From Tilletia caries (lineage: Eukaryota > Basidiomycota > Exobasidiomycetes > Tilletiales > Tilletiaceae): a stretch of DNA of 64,000 nucleotides. Positions 22,101 through 31,858 of this stretch are shown here, piece after piece. Each line of letters begins with the position of its first letter. Position 1 is the first letter of the stretch. The stretch covers positions 124,001 through 188,000 of the forward strand of contig JALUTQ010000040.1 of assembly GCA_032718865.1 (NCBI GenBank), read 5' to 3'. The notes beneath the pieces were generated by a model that saw only the letters and a program-made list of their open reading frames with translations, was not told the DNA's origin and searched no databases. A program made the position numbers and the translations under genes.

Positions 22101-25100
22101 TCAAGAATGAAGACTCAACGCAATCCCCTATCGACTTGTCAGGCCTGGCACTGCAGGACGAAACCATTTTTCGGGAACTCGACATCGAATATCCTACCGA
22201 CAGCGAGAAGGTTTCCGTTGCTGTCTCAGCTTCTCTTTCAAAGGATCCAACAAGATCGACTCCTTGAAATACTTTCTCGCCAAAAGGTCTGGCCAACGAA
22301 GGAACGTCCTCTCGGTCTTTATGAGAAGGAATCTTTTGACATCGAACTCAAGGAGGGTCAAGAGACCTGGACGCATTCCGAGCCACCTCGACGCACGTCT
22401 CCTGCGCAGAGGGAAGCCATCGAAACCACGCTGAAGGAACACGACGAGCTAGGGCTCTCCGAACCGGGAATCAGCCCCCACAGCTCTGGGGTAGTCCTTG
22501 TTCCGCAACGTGACAAGATACGGTTCTGCGTCGACTATCGACCTCTAAACGAGGTAACGAAAGACGTCAGCTACTACACACCGCGGACCGACGAAGTCTA
22601 TGATCTCATCCAGAAGGCGATCTTTCTTACGACAGTCGACTGCAACAAAGGATACCATCAATTCGCCTGCACGGATCGAGCCCGAGTGCTCCTTGCATTC
22701 ATCACTGTCTTCGGAGTTCGGCTTTGGAATCGCATGCCCTTCGGTCCTAAGACGGCTCCGGCCTTCTTTCAACGAATCATGGACACCATTCTCTCGATCT
22801 ATCGGTTCGTATGCGCCATCGCCTATCTCGACGACGTTCTCATCTTCTCTGCCACGTACGAAGACCACCTTCGGGATGTCGACAACGTTCTTTCCGCCCT
22901 CGGAAATGCTGGTCTGACCGTCGCGCCCAAGAAGTGCGCTTTCGGTTTCACCAGCCTCAAGCTTCTCGGCTATCGTGCCCATGCTCTGGGGATTATGGTC
23001 GATGAAGAGCGAACTCGAGCCGTCCGCGACTTTCCAATCCCACACACAGCCAAAGAAACCCTTCGGTTTTATGCAATGGCGTCCTGGTACCGCAAGTTTA
23101 TCCAAGACTTCGCGAAGAGGGCCAAGCCAATGCATGAAGCCATTCATGAAGAACCCTTCCGTTGGGGAACAGACCAGCAACGAGCCTTCAACGACATCAA
23201 GGTCGCTCTTTCTTCGACCCCTATACTCCGACGACCCAACTTCGATAAGCCTTTTATTCTCGACGTCGACGCCTCTTCAATCGGTTTCGGCGCCGCTCTC
23301 ATTCAGACCGACGACAACAACCACGAACACCCTATCATCTACATCTCCCGACAGACGAAAGATACAGAAACACGATACTCAGCCACCGGTCTCGAACTTC
23401 AAGCAATCGTCTGGGCCATCTCGAAGCTTTCGCACTTCATCGATGGAAGCTTCTTGACGATTCGAAGCGATCATCAAGCACTCACATGGCTGTGGAACCT
23501 CAAGACCGCAGCCCCGAGTCAACGACTACAACGATTGGCTCTCTCCCTTGCCCCTCTCAGGGACAAGATCCGAATCGAATATCGTAAAGGTTCGCACAAC
23601 AATGTGGCCGACGCATTGTCAAGAGCTCCTATTCCCGAACCAGACGACACCTCTCAAATTATACACCTCACCATTCACAACACAATCAGCGACAACATCA
23701 CCGACACAACAACTTCTTCTTCTTCTATTGCTTTTACAGACGACGAAATCAAGAGTTGGGACGACGCTTACAACAACGACAAAACATACAAAAGAATTTG
23801 GCGACGCCTCAAGCTTTCGACAACCCCAACATCAAGAAACGACAACGGGAATCAAGAGGAGGAAACAGGGCCAGTGAGTGAGATGCTAGGGAACAAAGGC
23901 GGGCACATGGAGGAAAATGCTGATCAAAAAGAAGAGACAGGAGAAGAGAGAGAGCAGGCGGCTCCAGAACGAGGAAAAAGAGATAAGAAGAAGGAAAAAG
24001 AAGCTCAAGGACGAGGAAAAGAAAAGGGGAAGAAGGAGCAAGTGGCTCCAGAACGAGAAAAAAGAGACAAGGCAAAGACAAAAATCGACGAAACGAGGGA
24101 AAGGGATCAATTGGCTGGAATAAATGGTGCAAGAGATGACAAGACGAGGACGAAGCGATTGGGCGGAAATGGAGAGGAGGATAAGGACACGGAAGCCGGG
24201 GGCGATGGAGTTGACGGAATGGGAGGATCCGGAGCGGAAGAGAAGGCTGAGGAGGAGCGAGGGCAAGAAGAAGGGTTGAAGGGACGACGAAGGAGTCCGA
24301 GGTTGGCGAAGGCGGTCAAATCGAACGTGAAGGAAGACGAAGCGGCTCATCCTCGGTTCTTCAAAGACAGAGGACTGCTTTTCGAGCGCTCCGGACCCCG
24401 ACTGGAAAAGGTTCGAATCTGCGTTCCGGAAGACAAGATCGGTCAACTCCTTACCGAGTTTCACTCATCAGCTCGAGCAGGACACCCTTCGGCGAGACGA
24501 ACAGCGGAGAAGGTCAAGAAGATGTTTACCTTCCCCGATCTCCATTCTCGAATCGACGAGGTGGTACGAGCTTGCTTCGAATGCCAAACGAACAAGGGCA
24601 AGCATCACCTTCCGTACGGACAACTGCTTCCGATCTACAGTCCAGCAAAGATCTTTACGGACATGGGCATCGACTTTGTGACAGGTCTGACACCCAGTGA
24701 ACCTGATCATTTCGACGCCGTCACCGTCATGGCTGACAAGTTTTCAAAGTACGCAATCTTCTGGCCGTCCAAGACTACCGATACGGCCAAGGACACTGCG
24801 CGACGATTCATTCACCATGCATACCCATGGACTGGGCTCCCAACTAAGCTGATCAGCGATCGAGACGTTCGCTTCACGTCCGAGTTCTGGAAGACACTGA
24901 TCGAAGAACTCGGCATTCAACACAGCATGTCGACCGCGTATCATCCGCAAACGGACGGACAAGTGGAACGACTCAATCAGCAGTTGGCCGTCCTTCTTCG
25001 AAACACGGTCGCCCTTGATCAACATGATTGGCCCGATCAGTTACCGATCGCCATGACTGCTTATAACAACACAGTCCACGAGAGCTCTGGAGCAGCTCCT

Positions 25101-26311
25101 CAAGAAGTCGTGTTTGGTCGCCCTTCACGATTGTTCCCCCTCGAGGAAGTTCATCGTGAAGCACAAGGACAGGTCGGCCGAGATCTTTCACAGCTAATGG
25201 CCCTTCATCAAGATGTCCAGGAGAGACTCTTGCGGGCTCAGACACAACAGAAGCTGGAATACGACCGCCGCCACCAGTCCTGGACTCCAAAGAAAGGGGA
25301 TTGGGTCCTGGTTCGATCCGATCACTACAAGGCACGACTCGACCCCACTCAACGCTCCAAAACCAAGTTGGAGGCGAAACAGATGGGTCCCTTCGAGATT
25401 ACTGAGGTCGTCGAACAAGGAGCCTTCAAGCTCAAGACTCCGGCATGGTTCAAAGCGCACGGTACACTTCCAATCCAGGCGCTCGAGCCATTCCATGGAG
25501 ATCCTGCGGAAGTTACGCCACGACCAATCGTTGGCGTCACGGAAGAAGGAGCTCGACCTGAACGCAGAGTTCTGGGATTCCTCGGACGACGTCCGACTCA
25601 ATTCAATGACGGACGAAGGTTCGACTACCTTGTCAAATGGGCAGGGACGATTGAGCCAACCTGGCAATCCGACACTCGTCTTTCTGGCTTGAGATGGGCC
25701 ATCCAAGACTTCGTCGCCAAGGTCAAAGAGGAGCGGAACAAAACGAGATTGGGGGTCAAAGAAGAGTTGGTATTGAAGGAGGGAGAGTCGAGGGCTAGGA
25801 TCTTGCGGAAGCTGGAACAGGGAAGCCGAGAGGGGTGAGGATGACTCGGGACGAGTCTTGCTTCCAGGGGAGGGAGGTGTGACGGGGAAGGGCTAGATGC
25901 GACGGAGATTGGTTAAGCGCGGGCTTTCGGGGTATGGAAGGGGGCTGCTTGGAAGGTCATGAGGACCAATGGGTACCGCTGGTTGAGGATCGGGGCGAGA
26001 TCCACGGTCAAGAAGGAGGAAATTCCCATTCTCTTGCTGCGCACGACTACGATTGTACCTCAGACACACACGCAAATTCACGAGTTCAGACACGTTTCCG
26101 TTACAAGAGACTCATAGTTGCCACAGTCTCCCTCTTACCTCGCTCGCCGCTTGAGTGTGGTGTGATTCCTGACCTGGGTGCGTACCTTACCAGAGTGTTC
26201 CCCTAACTTTTTCGCCTTGTTGAATAACAGGTCGCTGGGGGCTGGGAGTGGGATTTAAATACAGACTTAGTCAACAAAGTTAAGTAGCAGCAACTTACGC
26301 CTTGGAACCAT
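19127..26311 (-). CDS. Possible 49-residue spliced gene split by the gypsy element
   Basis: Three exons on the minus strand (26311-26299, 26241-26139, 19160-19127) join in phase to a basic 49-residue protein starting MVPRPPSDLLFNKAKKLGE and ending SFAVEPK. Intron 1 is 57 bases with donor GTAAGT, a CTAAG branch-like site and acceptor CCCAG. Intron 2 begins GTAAGAG at 26138 and ends GCTGTAG at 19161. Without the transposon it would be about 70 bases, the normal size here. The gypsy element and its target duplication lie inside this intron, beginning 8 bases after the donor. I do not recognise the protein. It could also be a leader reading frame of the PITH transcript, whose ATG lies 127 bases further on. 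Splicing over 7 kb may fail. Confidence 0.35.
19224..19471 (+). repeat. Gypsy 5' LTR
   Basis: 248 bases, begins TGTG and ends CACA; base-for-base identical with 25878-26125. Confidence 0.97.
19474..19491 (+). other. Gypsy primer binding site
   Basis: TGGTAGCTCCGCCTCGTC begins two bases after the 5' LTR. The initial TGG pairs with a tRNA CCA end. Which tRNA primes cannot be told from the window. Confidence 0.7.
19597..22267 (+). CDS. Gypsy Gag and protease
   Basis: Gag N terminus opens at ATG 19597 in frame 1. Coding character passes to frame 0 near 19980 (heptads such as HDRVERLETDLSRL) and to frame 2 near 20112, where the frame stays open to 22267. Two single-base changes, or sequencing errors, therefore separate the first ~170 residues from the rest. 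The main part has a Gly/Pro-rich linker (near 20500), a capsid-like region, a CCHC zinc knuckle CFLCHEVGHAARDC (about 21364-21405) and the aspartic protease motif LLLDSGSEISLIS (about 21714-21752). It overlaps pol by 161 bases in the +1 frame, as in Ty3. Confidence 0.85.
22107..25838 (+). CDS. Gypsy Pol: reverse transcriptase, RNase H, integrase, chromodomain
   Basis: Open frame of 1243 codons, in the +1 frame relative to gag. Reverse transcriptase has FCVDYRPLNEVT and the catalytic YLDDVLIFS at about residue 240. RNase H has LDVDASSIGFGAAL near 385. Integrase has the HHCC finger (HPSARRTAEKV ... CFECQ) from about 785. Its core acidic residues are in DMGIDFVTG (about 850), SDRDVRFTSEFW (about 915) and QTDGQVERLNQQ (about 953), and a GPF module follows (MGPFEITEVVEQGAFKLK). 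The C terminus has a chromodomain-like FDYLVKWAGTIEPTWQ at about 1171. A lineage-specific insert of about 140 residues, almost entirely Lys, Glu, Arg and Gln, lies between RNase H and integrase (about 23870-24310). The frame is unbroken, so the enzyme may be active. Confidence 0.95.
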   Translation: MKTQRNPLSTCQAWHCRTKPFFGNSTSNILPTARRFPLLSQLLFQRIQQDRLLEILSRQKVWPTKERPLGLYEKESFDIELKEGQETWTHSEPPRRTSPAQREAIETTLKEHDELGLSEPGISPHSSGVVLVPQRDKIRFCVDYRPLNEVTKDVSYYTPRTDEVYDLIQKAIFLTTVDCNKGYHQFACTDRARVLLAFITVFGVRLWNRMPFGPKTAPAFFQRIMDTILSIYRFVCAIAYLDDVLIFSATYEDHLRDVDNVLSALGNAGLTVAPKKCAFGFTSLKLLGYRAHALGIMVDEERTRAVRDFPIPHTAKETLRFYAMASWYRKFIQDFAKRAKPMHEAIHEEPFRWGTDQQRAFNDIKVALSSTPILRRPNFDKPFILDVDASSIGFGAALIQTDDNNHEHPIIYISRQTKDTETRYSATGLELQAIVWAISKLSHFIDGSFLTIRSDHQALTWLWNLKTAAPSQRLQRLALSLAPLRDKIRIEYRKGSHNNVADALSRAPIPEPDDTSQIIHLTIHNTISDNITDTTTSSSSIAFTDDEIKSWDDAYNNDKTYKRIWRRLKLSTTPTSRNDNGNQEEETGPVSEMLGNKGGHMEENADQKEETGEEREQAAPERGKRDKKKEKEAQGRGKEKGKKEQVAPEREKRDKAKTKIDETRERDQLAGINGARDDKTRTKRLGGNGEEDKDTEAGGDGVDGMGGSGAEEKAEEERGQEEGLKGRRRSPRLAKAVKSNVKEDEAAHPRFFKDRGLLFERSGPRLEKVRICVPEDKIGQLLTEFHSSARAGHPSARRTAEKVKKMFTFPDLHSRIDEVVRACFECQTNKGKHHLPYGQLLPIYSPAKIFTDMGIDFVTGLTPSEPDHFDAVTVMADKFSKYAIFWPSKTTDTAKDTARRFIHHAYPWTGLPTKLISDRDVRFTSEFWKTLIEELGIQHSMSTAYHPQTDGQVERLNQQLAVLLRNTVALDQHDWPDQLPIAMTAYNNTVHESSGAAPQEVVFGRPSRLFPLEEVHREAQGQVGRDLSQLMALHQDVQERLLRAQTQQKLEYDRRHQSWTPKKGDWVLVRSDHYKARLDPTQRSKTKLEAKQMGPFEITEVVEQGAFKLKTPAWFKAHGTLPIQALEPFHGDPAEVTPRPIVGVTEEGARPERRVLGFLGRRPTQFNDGRRFDYLVKWAGTIEPTWQSDTRLSGLRWAIQDFVAKVKEERNKTRLGVKEELVLKEGESRARILRKLEQGSREG
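25866..25877 (+). other. Gypsy polypurine tract
   Basis: AGGGGAGGGAGG lies immediately before the 3' LTR, the normal plus-strand primer position. Confidence 0.85.
25878..26125 (+). repeat. Gypsy 3' LTR
   Basis: Identical to the 5' LTR at 19224-19471; followed by the target duplication GTCTC at 26126-26130. Confidence 0.97.
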
Positions 26312-27059
26312 AGTGACCTGGCTGTCGGCTGAAGCCCAGAGGCCAGGGTGTCCCTCAGACTCGATGTGGACCTCAGACCCTTATGACCTGGTAGAGATGT
26401 GCGAAGACGTGACTGGGGGCGTCCTCTCCCCCCTCCCCTTTTTCGCGAATCTTTTGTATCAGAAAGGTCACCAAATCTCAGCCCAGCACGGCTACGCAGA
26501 AGCTCAAGGTAGCTTCGCTACCCTTCGTCTGCTTCGCCATGCGGCTGCGACTTGCGATCGTAGCTACGAGCATCTATATCATTGTCCATGTAACATTTTG
26601 AATGTTGATCAAACTTGCGTGAAAAAGGGATTGAGGAACTTCACACACGTAATCATCCCGCACGGCTGTATCTACCAAGGAAGCAGAAAGCAAAGAATGA
26701 TATGTCATATGATGGCTTCGCGCAGAGAGAGACAATTGACTAACAAGACGGAGAATAGCTGCGAGCGCAATGAAGATAAGATTAAAAGACTGAGGAGAAA
26801 AAAGCGTGAGGCTAATGCAGAAGGAGAGGTTAGGGGATAGGAAACATAAGCGGCCGGGGAAGCAGACGGAAGGGACGTAGAAGACGGGTGAAGGCTGAGA
26901 CCGGAGACGAATGGGCAAAGGAATGCCAACAGAGCTTGATGCGAAGGTAAGGGAATATAGAAGAGGCAAGAGCACAGCAGAAAGAAAGTCAGATCAGGTC
27001 AGGTCAGGTCAGGTCAGCCGTCAGGTCAGGTCAGGTCCAGTGTTGAACATACTATTGGA
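26312..27059. other. Intergenic region
   Basis: No supported gene. A run of AGGTC pentamers lies at about 26995-27038. Confidence 0.5.
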
Positions 27060-27450
27060 GTATGGAACCCTGGGCGACTTGAGAGAGGAGAAGCACAATG
27101 GTGACGCCGAAGGTGGCCACCGACGACGGACACATTGACCTCGGCGGGCTTGACGTTGGCAATGTCGAAGTGGAAGGTGGAGGCGCGTGTGATGTCAAAG
27201 GTGGTGACCCGTGACACAGAACAGACTGTACGAAGATATGCAGTGATGAGCACCATTTTTAACTCATGAAGCGTCAGAGCCGTTAGAAGAAGGAGAGGGG
27301 GGGTCGGGGGAAAACCACCGCTTGGGGTCGTAAAGACTTGAAGACCTCGGCGACGATGGGCACGGTGGAGTTGACGGGGTTGGAGATGACGAGGTGGTGT
27401 GCTTTGGGAGCAACCTTGGCAGCGGCTTTGTCGAGGGAGAGAGCTGTCCG
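27060..27450 (-). pseudogene. Malate dehydrogenase pseudogene fragment
   Basis: Three blocks of mitochondrial-type malate dehydrogenase read in order on the minus strand. LDKAAAKVAPKAHHLVISNP followed by VNSTVPIVAEVFK comes first (from about 27445). YDPKRWF in a shifted frame follows directly. After about 110 unmatched bases comes RVTTFDITRASTFHFDIANV, then NVSVVGGH (from about 27215). The next block, GVTIVLLLSQVAQGS, needs another frame change at about 27105. The SNPVNST and VTT/RAST motifs surround the NAD and substrate site in working enzymes. The N-terminal dinucleotide fold and the C-terminal third, with the rest of the catalytic histidine loop, are missing, and at least two frameshifts are present. 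The unmatched gap may be a decayed intron. Confidence 0.85.
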
Positions 27451-28408
27451 ATGGGGCATGGTGAGTGAGGAAAGTCAGTCTACTCATCTTGACGACGTCG
27501 ACCGGATTCATAAGAGCAGAGAGCTGAAAAACGAATGGGTGAGTAAGGACCTAACCCGGAGCACCTGATGCAGATGCGCGTATAAACACGAGGCTCACCT
27601 TGGATGACGATTCGGGAGTGCTGACTGCTGGGCCGGACTCAGAATGGGAACAAAGCAGAGACTGGTATGGGTAAGTGGTATCAGCCATCAGGTTAAGCAA
27701 GAAAAAAAAGCAAAAACAGCGGTGAGCATCATTAACTTGAACCTTGGTGAGCAGAGAGCGGTTAAAAAAAAGAAATCGAGAGGGGGATTGTTCAATTCGC
27801 ATGATGCTTGTCGGGCTTCGATGGAAGCGTGAAGAAAGGCTGGCGGTGTTGGTTGTCGTCTGTCGAGTGTCGAAATGAACTGATTACGTATGCAAGATTT
27901 CTGCACTCTGTGCTTATGTAAGGAAAACCAAACTTTGGCTCAAGGACAGATCAGTCAATTCTGATGCTACAACCACGAAACCTGTGCCAGAAGTTGCAGG
28001 ACTAGATTTGGTCAAGGGTCTACTGATTCAGAATGGTGTGTTGTGTTGGTAGTTGCGAAGAAAAGTCCCAAACTACGAGCCTGAATGGCAAAAAGCTTAC
28101 GGCCGTAAGGCGGGAGCCGCCCTATAACCCCTTAACTAAAGTTAGGGGAAAACGCGTCGCGTCCTCGCGTGTTTCGTTGCGCAACGAATTTGGCCGTTGG
28201 GCTGACGCGACGAGCTCAAGTATTACGGCAGAGAGCAACACTTGCATCCCTTCTCTTCCCAGAGTCCATTCATCGTGCTGCTGCGTGTCGTACGCGCTCG
28301 AAAGGCACACAGTCGGACGGCCGAGGTTTGATATTCTATACGCTGTGAGTGTTGTTTGTGTATAGCTAGCTGGACACTGGGCGGGGAAGTGGGATTCGCT
28401 GATTGACC
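27451..28408. other. Intergenic region, promoter side of the next gene
   Basis: I could not extend malate dehydrogenase similarity into this stretch, and no gene is supported. Confidence 0.45.
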
Positions 28409-31400
28409 ATGACCATCCTCTCCGTACTCCAGTCTCCAGCGCAGCTCTCGCTGAGCAGCTGTTGCAGCTACAAGCCTCGCAGCTCCTGGGAGCGGCTCGA
28501 TTTCCCAGCTGCGCCTCGACTCCCGCCATCAAAGAATATGTCCAGAGTTAATCGCCAGCACATCCGCGCTCGTCCAGGCTTGCGACCGGCCTCCTCGTCG
28601 TCGGTGGTATCCTCGTCTCCTGCCTTCCATCCTGCATCACCAAAGTCAGATACGGAGACAGACACCGACTCTGATTTGGATTTAGACGTCGAGGACAATC
28701 ATGCGCGCTCTCCTTACAAGACGCACACTTTCCCCTCCATCCTCGCTCCCTCCTCTTCTTCCTTCCCACCACGGCTCCGACCGCCTCCTCGCTCTCCGGG
28801 CCTCTGGTCCTTCCCCACCCAACCAACATTCCGACATCGCGCACACGGAGGAGCAGGAGACTCGAGCCGTTCCAATTCTGATATGGAGAATGACCATGAG
28901 GATGAGGATGAGGAAATCGGGTTGGAGCTGCCGCCGGGAAATCAACAGGCTGCACCGCGTGCCTTGCTCGAAGTCGCCACTTCCACCACCCAACCTCGCA
29001 CGATCTACCTCCCTACCAAACGGGAAGAAGAGCCACTGTCTTCTCCTGTGGGAGGATCTCCGTCGCCTTCGTCCTCGCCCCGTGTACAAGCTCGACAAGT
29101 GGGAGGATCTCCGTCGCCTTCCCCCTCGCCCCGTGTGCAAGCTCGACATCATCTCAGCCAAGAACGCGGCAGACGGGCCCAACCGATACTTGTTTCGAGT
29201 AGCCTGCCTCCTGTGAGGGAGACGGACGGCACTGATCTGGAGACGGACTTTGGACAGGGGTCGCTTCACCGCGGGCTTGTCGTCCCCAGCTCGGATAAGG
29301 AAGAAGATGAAGATGAGGAGGATGGGGAGGATGTTGGACAGGCTTTGGACGATGCCGAGGAGCGGGGAGTGGGAGGCACGGGTGTGCAGGTGCAGGCGCA
29401 GCGGCGCTCACGGACGTCTATGCAGTTTAACCCGAAGTCGACTCAGGACATTCTGATGCGGCCGTTCCCTGCGTTCTGTCGTCGCGCTCATCCGACGCTT
29501 GCTGAGGACGATATCGTCCCTTCCACACAGACGGGCGAGATGGACACGGAGGCGAAGCAGCAGCAAGAGCAGAGTCACCCCGGTTTCGAAGAGGGGAACG
29601 GAGGGCTCGAATTGGAAGAAGAAGAAGAAGAGGAGGAGGAGTACGACGAGGAAGCCCACATGCGCGACTCGGCAGCTGCTGCGGATGAGTCTCTCGTCAT
29701 CCAACCCCGTCCGCCACGGATACGAGAACGCGAACGACAGAGAAAACAGCGCAGCACGGCGTCCCCTCCCGACGTCGTCCGCTCCTCTCTGAGATCGGAG
29801 CATCGTCAGACGCCGGACGAGGACGAGGAAGAGACGATGGACGCGGTCACCATCAGCTCCACTCATTCTCCCGAGCCCGTCGACGTCGGAGCCAGCACGA
29901 GCACAGTCACATTGACGCCGCCACCACCAACACCCCCACCGGGGCTGAACGAGCTGGCGAACCACTTTACCTTCGCTGCGCCCCGTCCTCAACGACAACA
30001 AACCGCAGATGCAGATGACGATGCAGCGGCAGCGGCAGCGGTTGTACAACCGGCTCGGCTGGAACAGCGGGCGGAGCAGTGCGTGTTTATCCAGATCATG
30101 CCCTGGCATTGTAAACTTACTGCCAACGGGCGCGGACGCGGGCGTGGGCGTGGGCGGGGACGAGGCGGTGGTAGCAATACTGAAACGGCATCCCGGGCGA
30201 GCACGGCGAAGGAGAAGGGGAAAGGTAAAGAGAAGGCGACCGAGTCGCAAGACGTTGTGGGTAACAGTGACGACCCACAGCAAGCTGCCGCTGCTGCTGA
30301 GCTCGTCGATCTCTCTGCGATCCCGCTTGAGCTCGTACGACCGTTGGGGAGTTGTCCGATTTGTGCGGTTGGGTTCCCAAAGTCGCGCTCGGGTCCTGCG
30401 AAGAGGACGCATATGGAGAGGTGCGCTTGGCGGCCTCCTGCTTCTTTTGCTGCTGCTGGTGCAGAGAAGGATGAGGTGGAGAAGGAAGTGGAGGGGCCCG
30501 ACGTCGCGGAGTCTTCTACGCGGCCCAAGGCGGTTCGTAGAGCTCGGCCTCAGGCCCCGACTCCTCCTGCTGCAGCATCAACATCAAGCAACTCACAACA
30601 ACCACCCACCCCCGCCGCTCTAACATCCTCCCAAGTCCTCGACCTGATCAACACCACCCTAAACACCCTAATCCAAGCCGAACGCGCCCGCCAGACCAGC
30701 TCGGCAGCTTCCAAGACGCTCTTCGCCCACCTGGTCGGCGAAGCCGGTCTGAGCGAGACGGCGGCGGAGATGGCGCTCAAGGCGAAGAGGGAGCGGGATC
30801 AGGTGCGAAAGGTGCATTTGGACAATTTGTATGAGGGGCAGGGGGAGTTGCCGCGGGAGTATAGGACGCGGAAGAGGAGGAGGAAGAAGAAGACGAAGAT
30901 TTCGAAGAAAGGTGGAGATGAGGAAGATGAAGAGGAGGAGGAGGGGGAGGTGCTGAATCCGGCGTTGATGCGGTTGATGGCGAGGAGGGATGCGGAGGTT
31001 GCGAAGATGCGGGAGGCTGTCCTTCGGGGTCGGTCGGTTGACGATGAAGACGACGAGGAGGAGGACGAAGGACAGGTAGACTACGTCCCGCCGAGCACGT
31101 CAACTTCGAGGGAAGCAAGTATGAGTCCCCTCAAGGCGGCCTCTACCACGTCCACATCCAACTCCACATCTAGCGGCGGTGAGAGGAAGGGCCTCGCGGC
31201 TGAGCTCGGCACGACGTTGGTTCCTGCGCGCGAGGGGCGTGCGAGGGCGAGGGCGTATGTGAGGGAGATGTTCCCTGCGACGCAGATGTCGGTCTCGATG
31301 GCGATGGGGCCTGTGCCTGAGGATGATGACGAGGATGAAGATGGAGAGGGGGGAGAAGAGGATGATGTCGGGCCGGGAGGAGAAGGTGGGGTTTCTGCTT

Positions 31401-31858
31401 CGAAGCTCGTCCCTGCGGGTGCTCGACGCGATGTATGGGAGGGGGCGACCCACAATCAGGAGGACGAAGACGGGACCGGTTCATACCCTCGGTCCTCCCT
31501 TCTTCGGATCGGAGAAAAGAGGAAGAGGGAGGGAGAACGCGGCGCGGGTGGCGATGGTCTGCATACGGCTACTACGTCCGTTCTTCGAGTCCGGGACGAG
31601 AACGTAGCTCCGGGTCCGATCCCGGCTGGGAGGAGTCAGGACGACGACCAAGAAGACGAAGGGCTCGACAACGACAACGATCACCACAACGACGACAAAG
31701 GAGAGGGGGAGCAACATCAGCAAGATCACGCACGCCTACGTCTAGCGCCGCCGATCATGTACGAGCCGCCTGCGACTCAGCGCTTTGGACGATCGACGCT
31801 TGCGGAGAAGTATGCGGCGAGGAATCGGGTGGGGATGATGATGATGTCCGGGTTGTAA
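28409..31858 (+). CDS. Large acidic disordered protein with a CCHC zinc-finger-like motif
   Basis: Uninterrupted frame. The first ATG at 28409 gives 1149 residues; a second at 28538 (MSRVNRQHIRARPG) gives 1106 and looks the more natural start. Most of the protein is Ser/Pro/Glu/Asp-rich and disordered, with strongly acidic runs near residues 300 and 410. One compact motif, CPICAVGF ... HMERC (C-x2-C-x15-H-x3-C, about 30356-30424), resembles ubiquitin-binding UBZ4/Rad18 fingers. After it comes a helical, basic stretch ending REYRTRKRRRKKK, likely a nuclear localisation signal, and NPALMRLMARRDAEVAKMRE. A nuclear DNA-repair scaffold such as SLX4 is possible, but I cannot assign it. A 17-residue unit is repeated twice near residue 220. 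Confidence 0.7.
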   Translation: MTILSVLQSPAQLSLSSCCSYKPRSSWERLDFPAAPRLPPSKNMSRVNRQHIRARPGLRPASSSSVVSSSPAFHPASPKSDTETDTDSDLDLDVEDNHARSPYKTHTFPSILAPSSSSFPPRLRPPPRSPGLWSFPTQPTFRHRAHGGAGDSSRSNSDMENDHEDEDEEIGLELPPGNQQAAPRALLEVATSTTQPRTIYLPTKREEEPLSSPVGGSPSPSSSPRVQARQVGGSPSPSPSPRVQARHHLSQERGRRAQPILVSSSLPPVRETDGTDLETDFGQGSLHRGLVVPSSDKEEDEDEEDGEDVGQALDDAEERGVGGTGVQVQAQRRSRTSMQFNPKSTQDILMRPFPAFCRRAHPTLAEDDIVPSTQTGEMDTEAKQQQEQSHPGFEEGNGGLELEEEEEEEEEYDEEAHMRDSAAAADESLVIQPRPPRIRERERQRKQRSTASPPDVVRSSLRSEHRQTPDEDEEETMDAVTISSTHSPEPVDVGASTSTVTLTPPPPTPPPGLNELANHFTFAAPRPQRQQTADADDDAAAAAAVVQPARLEQRAEQCVFIQIMPWHCKLTANGRGRGRGRGRGRGGGSNTETASRASTAKEKGKGKEKATESQDVVGNSDDPQQAAAAAELVDLSAIPLELVRPLGSCPICAVGFPKSRSGPAKRTHMERCAWRPPASFAAAGAEKDEVEKEVEGPDVAESSTRPKAVRRARPQAPTPPAAASTSSNSQQPPTPAALTSSQVLDLINTTLNTLIQAERARQTSSAASKTLFAHLVGEAGLSETAAEMALKAKRERDQVRKVHLDNLYEGQGELPREYRTRKRRRKKKTKISKKGGDEEDEEEEEGEVLNPALMRLMARRDAEVAKMREAVLRGRSVDDEDDEEEDEGQVDYVPPSTSTSREASMSPLKAASTTSTSNSTSSGGERKGLAAELGTTLVPAREGRARARAYVREMFPATQMSVSMAMGPVPEDDDEDEDGEGGEEDDVGPGGEGGVSASKLVPAGARRDVWEGATHNQEDEDGTGSYPRSSLLRIGEKRKREGERGAGGDGLHTATTSVLRVRDENVAPGPIPAGRSQDDDQEDEGLDNDNDHHNDDKGEGEQHQQDHARLRLAPPIMYEPPATQRFGRSTLAEKYAARNRVGMMMMSGL
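29048..29149 (+). repeat. 51-bp in-frame tandem duplication
   Basis: Two adjacent copies encode VGGSPSPSSSPRVQARQ and a variant of it; they differ at only a few bases, so the duplication is recent. Confidence 0.9.

Larger units (their letters stand above)
19224..26125 (+). mobile_element. Ty3/gypsy LTR retrotransposon with chromodomain (chromovirus)
   Basis: A complete 6.9-kb element with two identical 248-bp LTRs (TGTGACGG...TTGCCACA) flanked by the 5-bp target duplication GTCTC (19219-19223 and 26126-26130). Order: LTR, primer binding site, gag with protease, pol with reverse transcriptase, RNase H, integrase and chromodomain, polypurine tract, LTR. LTR identity means insertion was very recent on an evolutionary scale. 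Chromodomains of this group are known to steer integration to particular histone marks. Confidence 0.97.
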
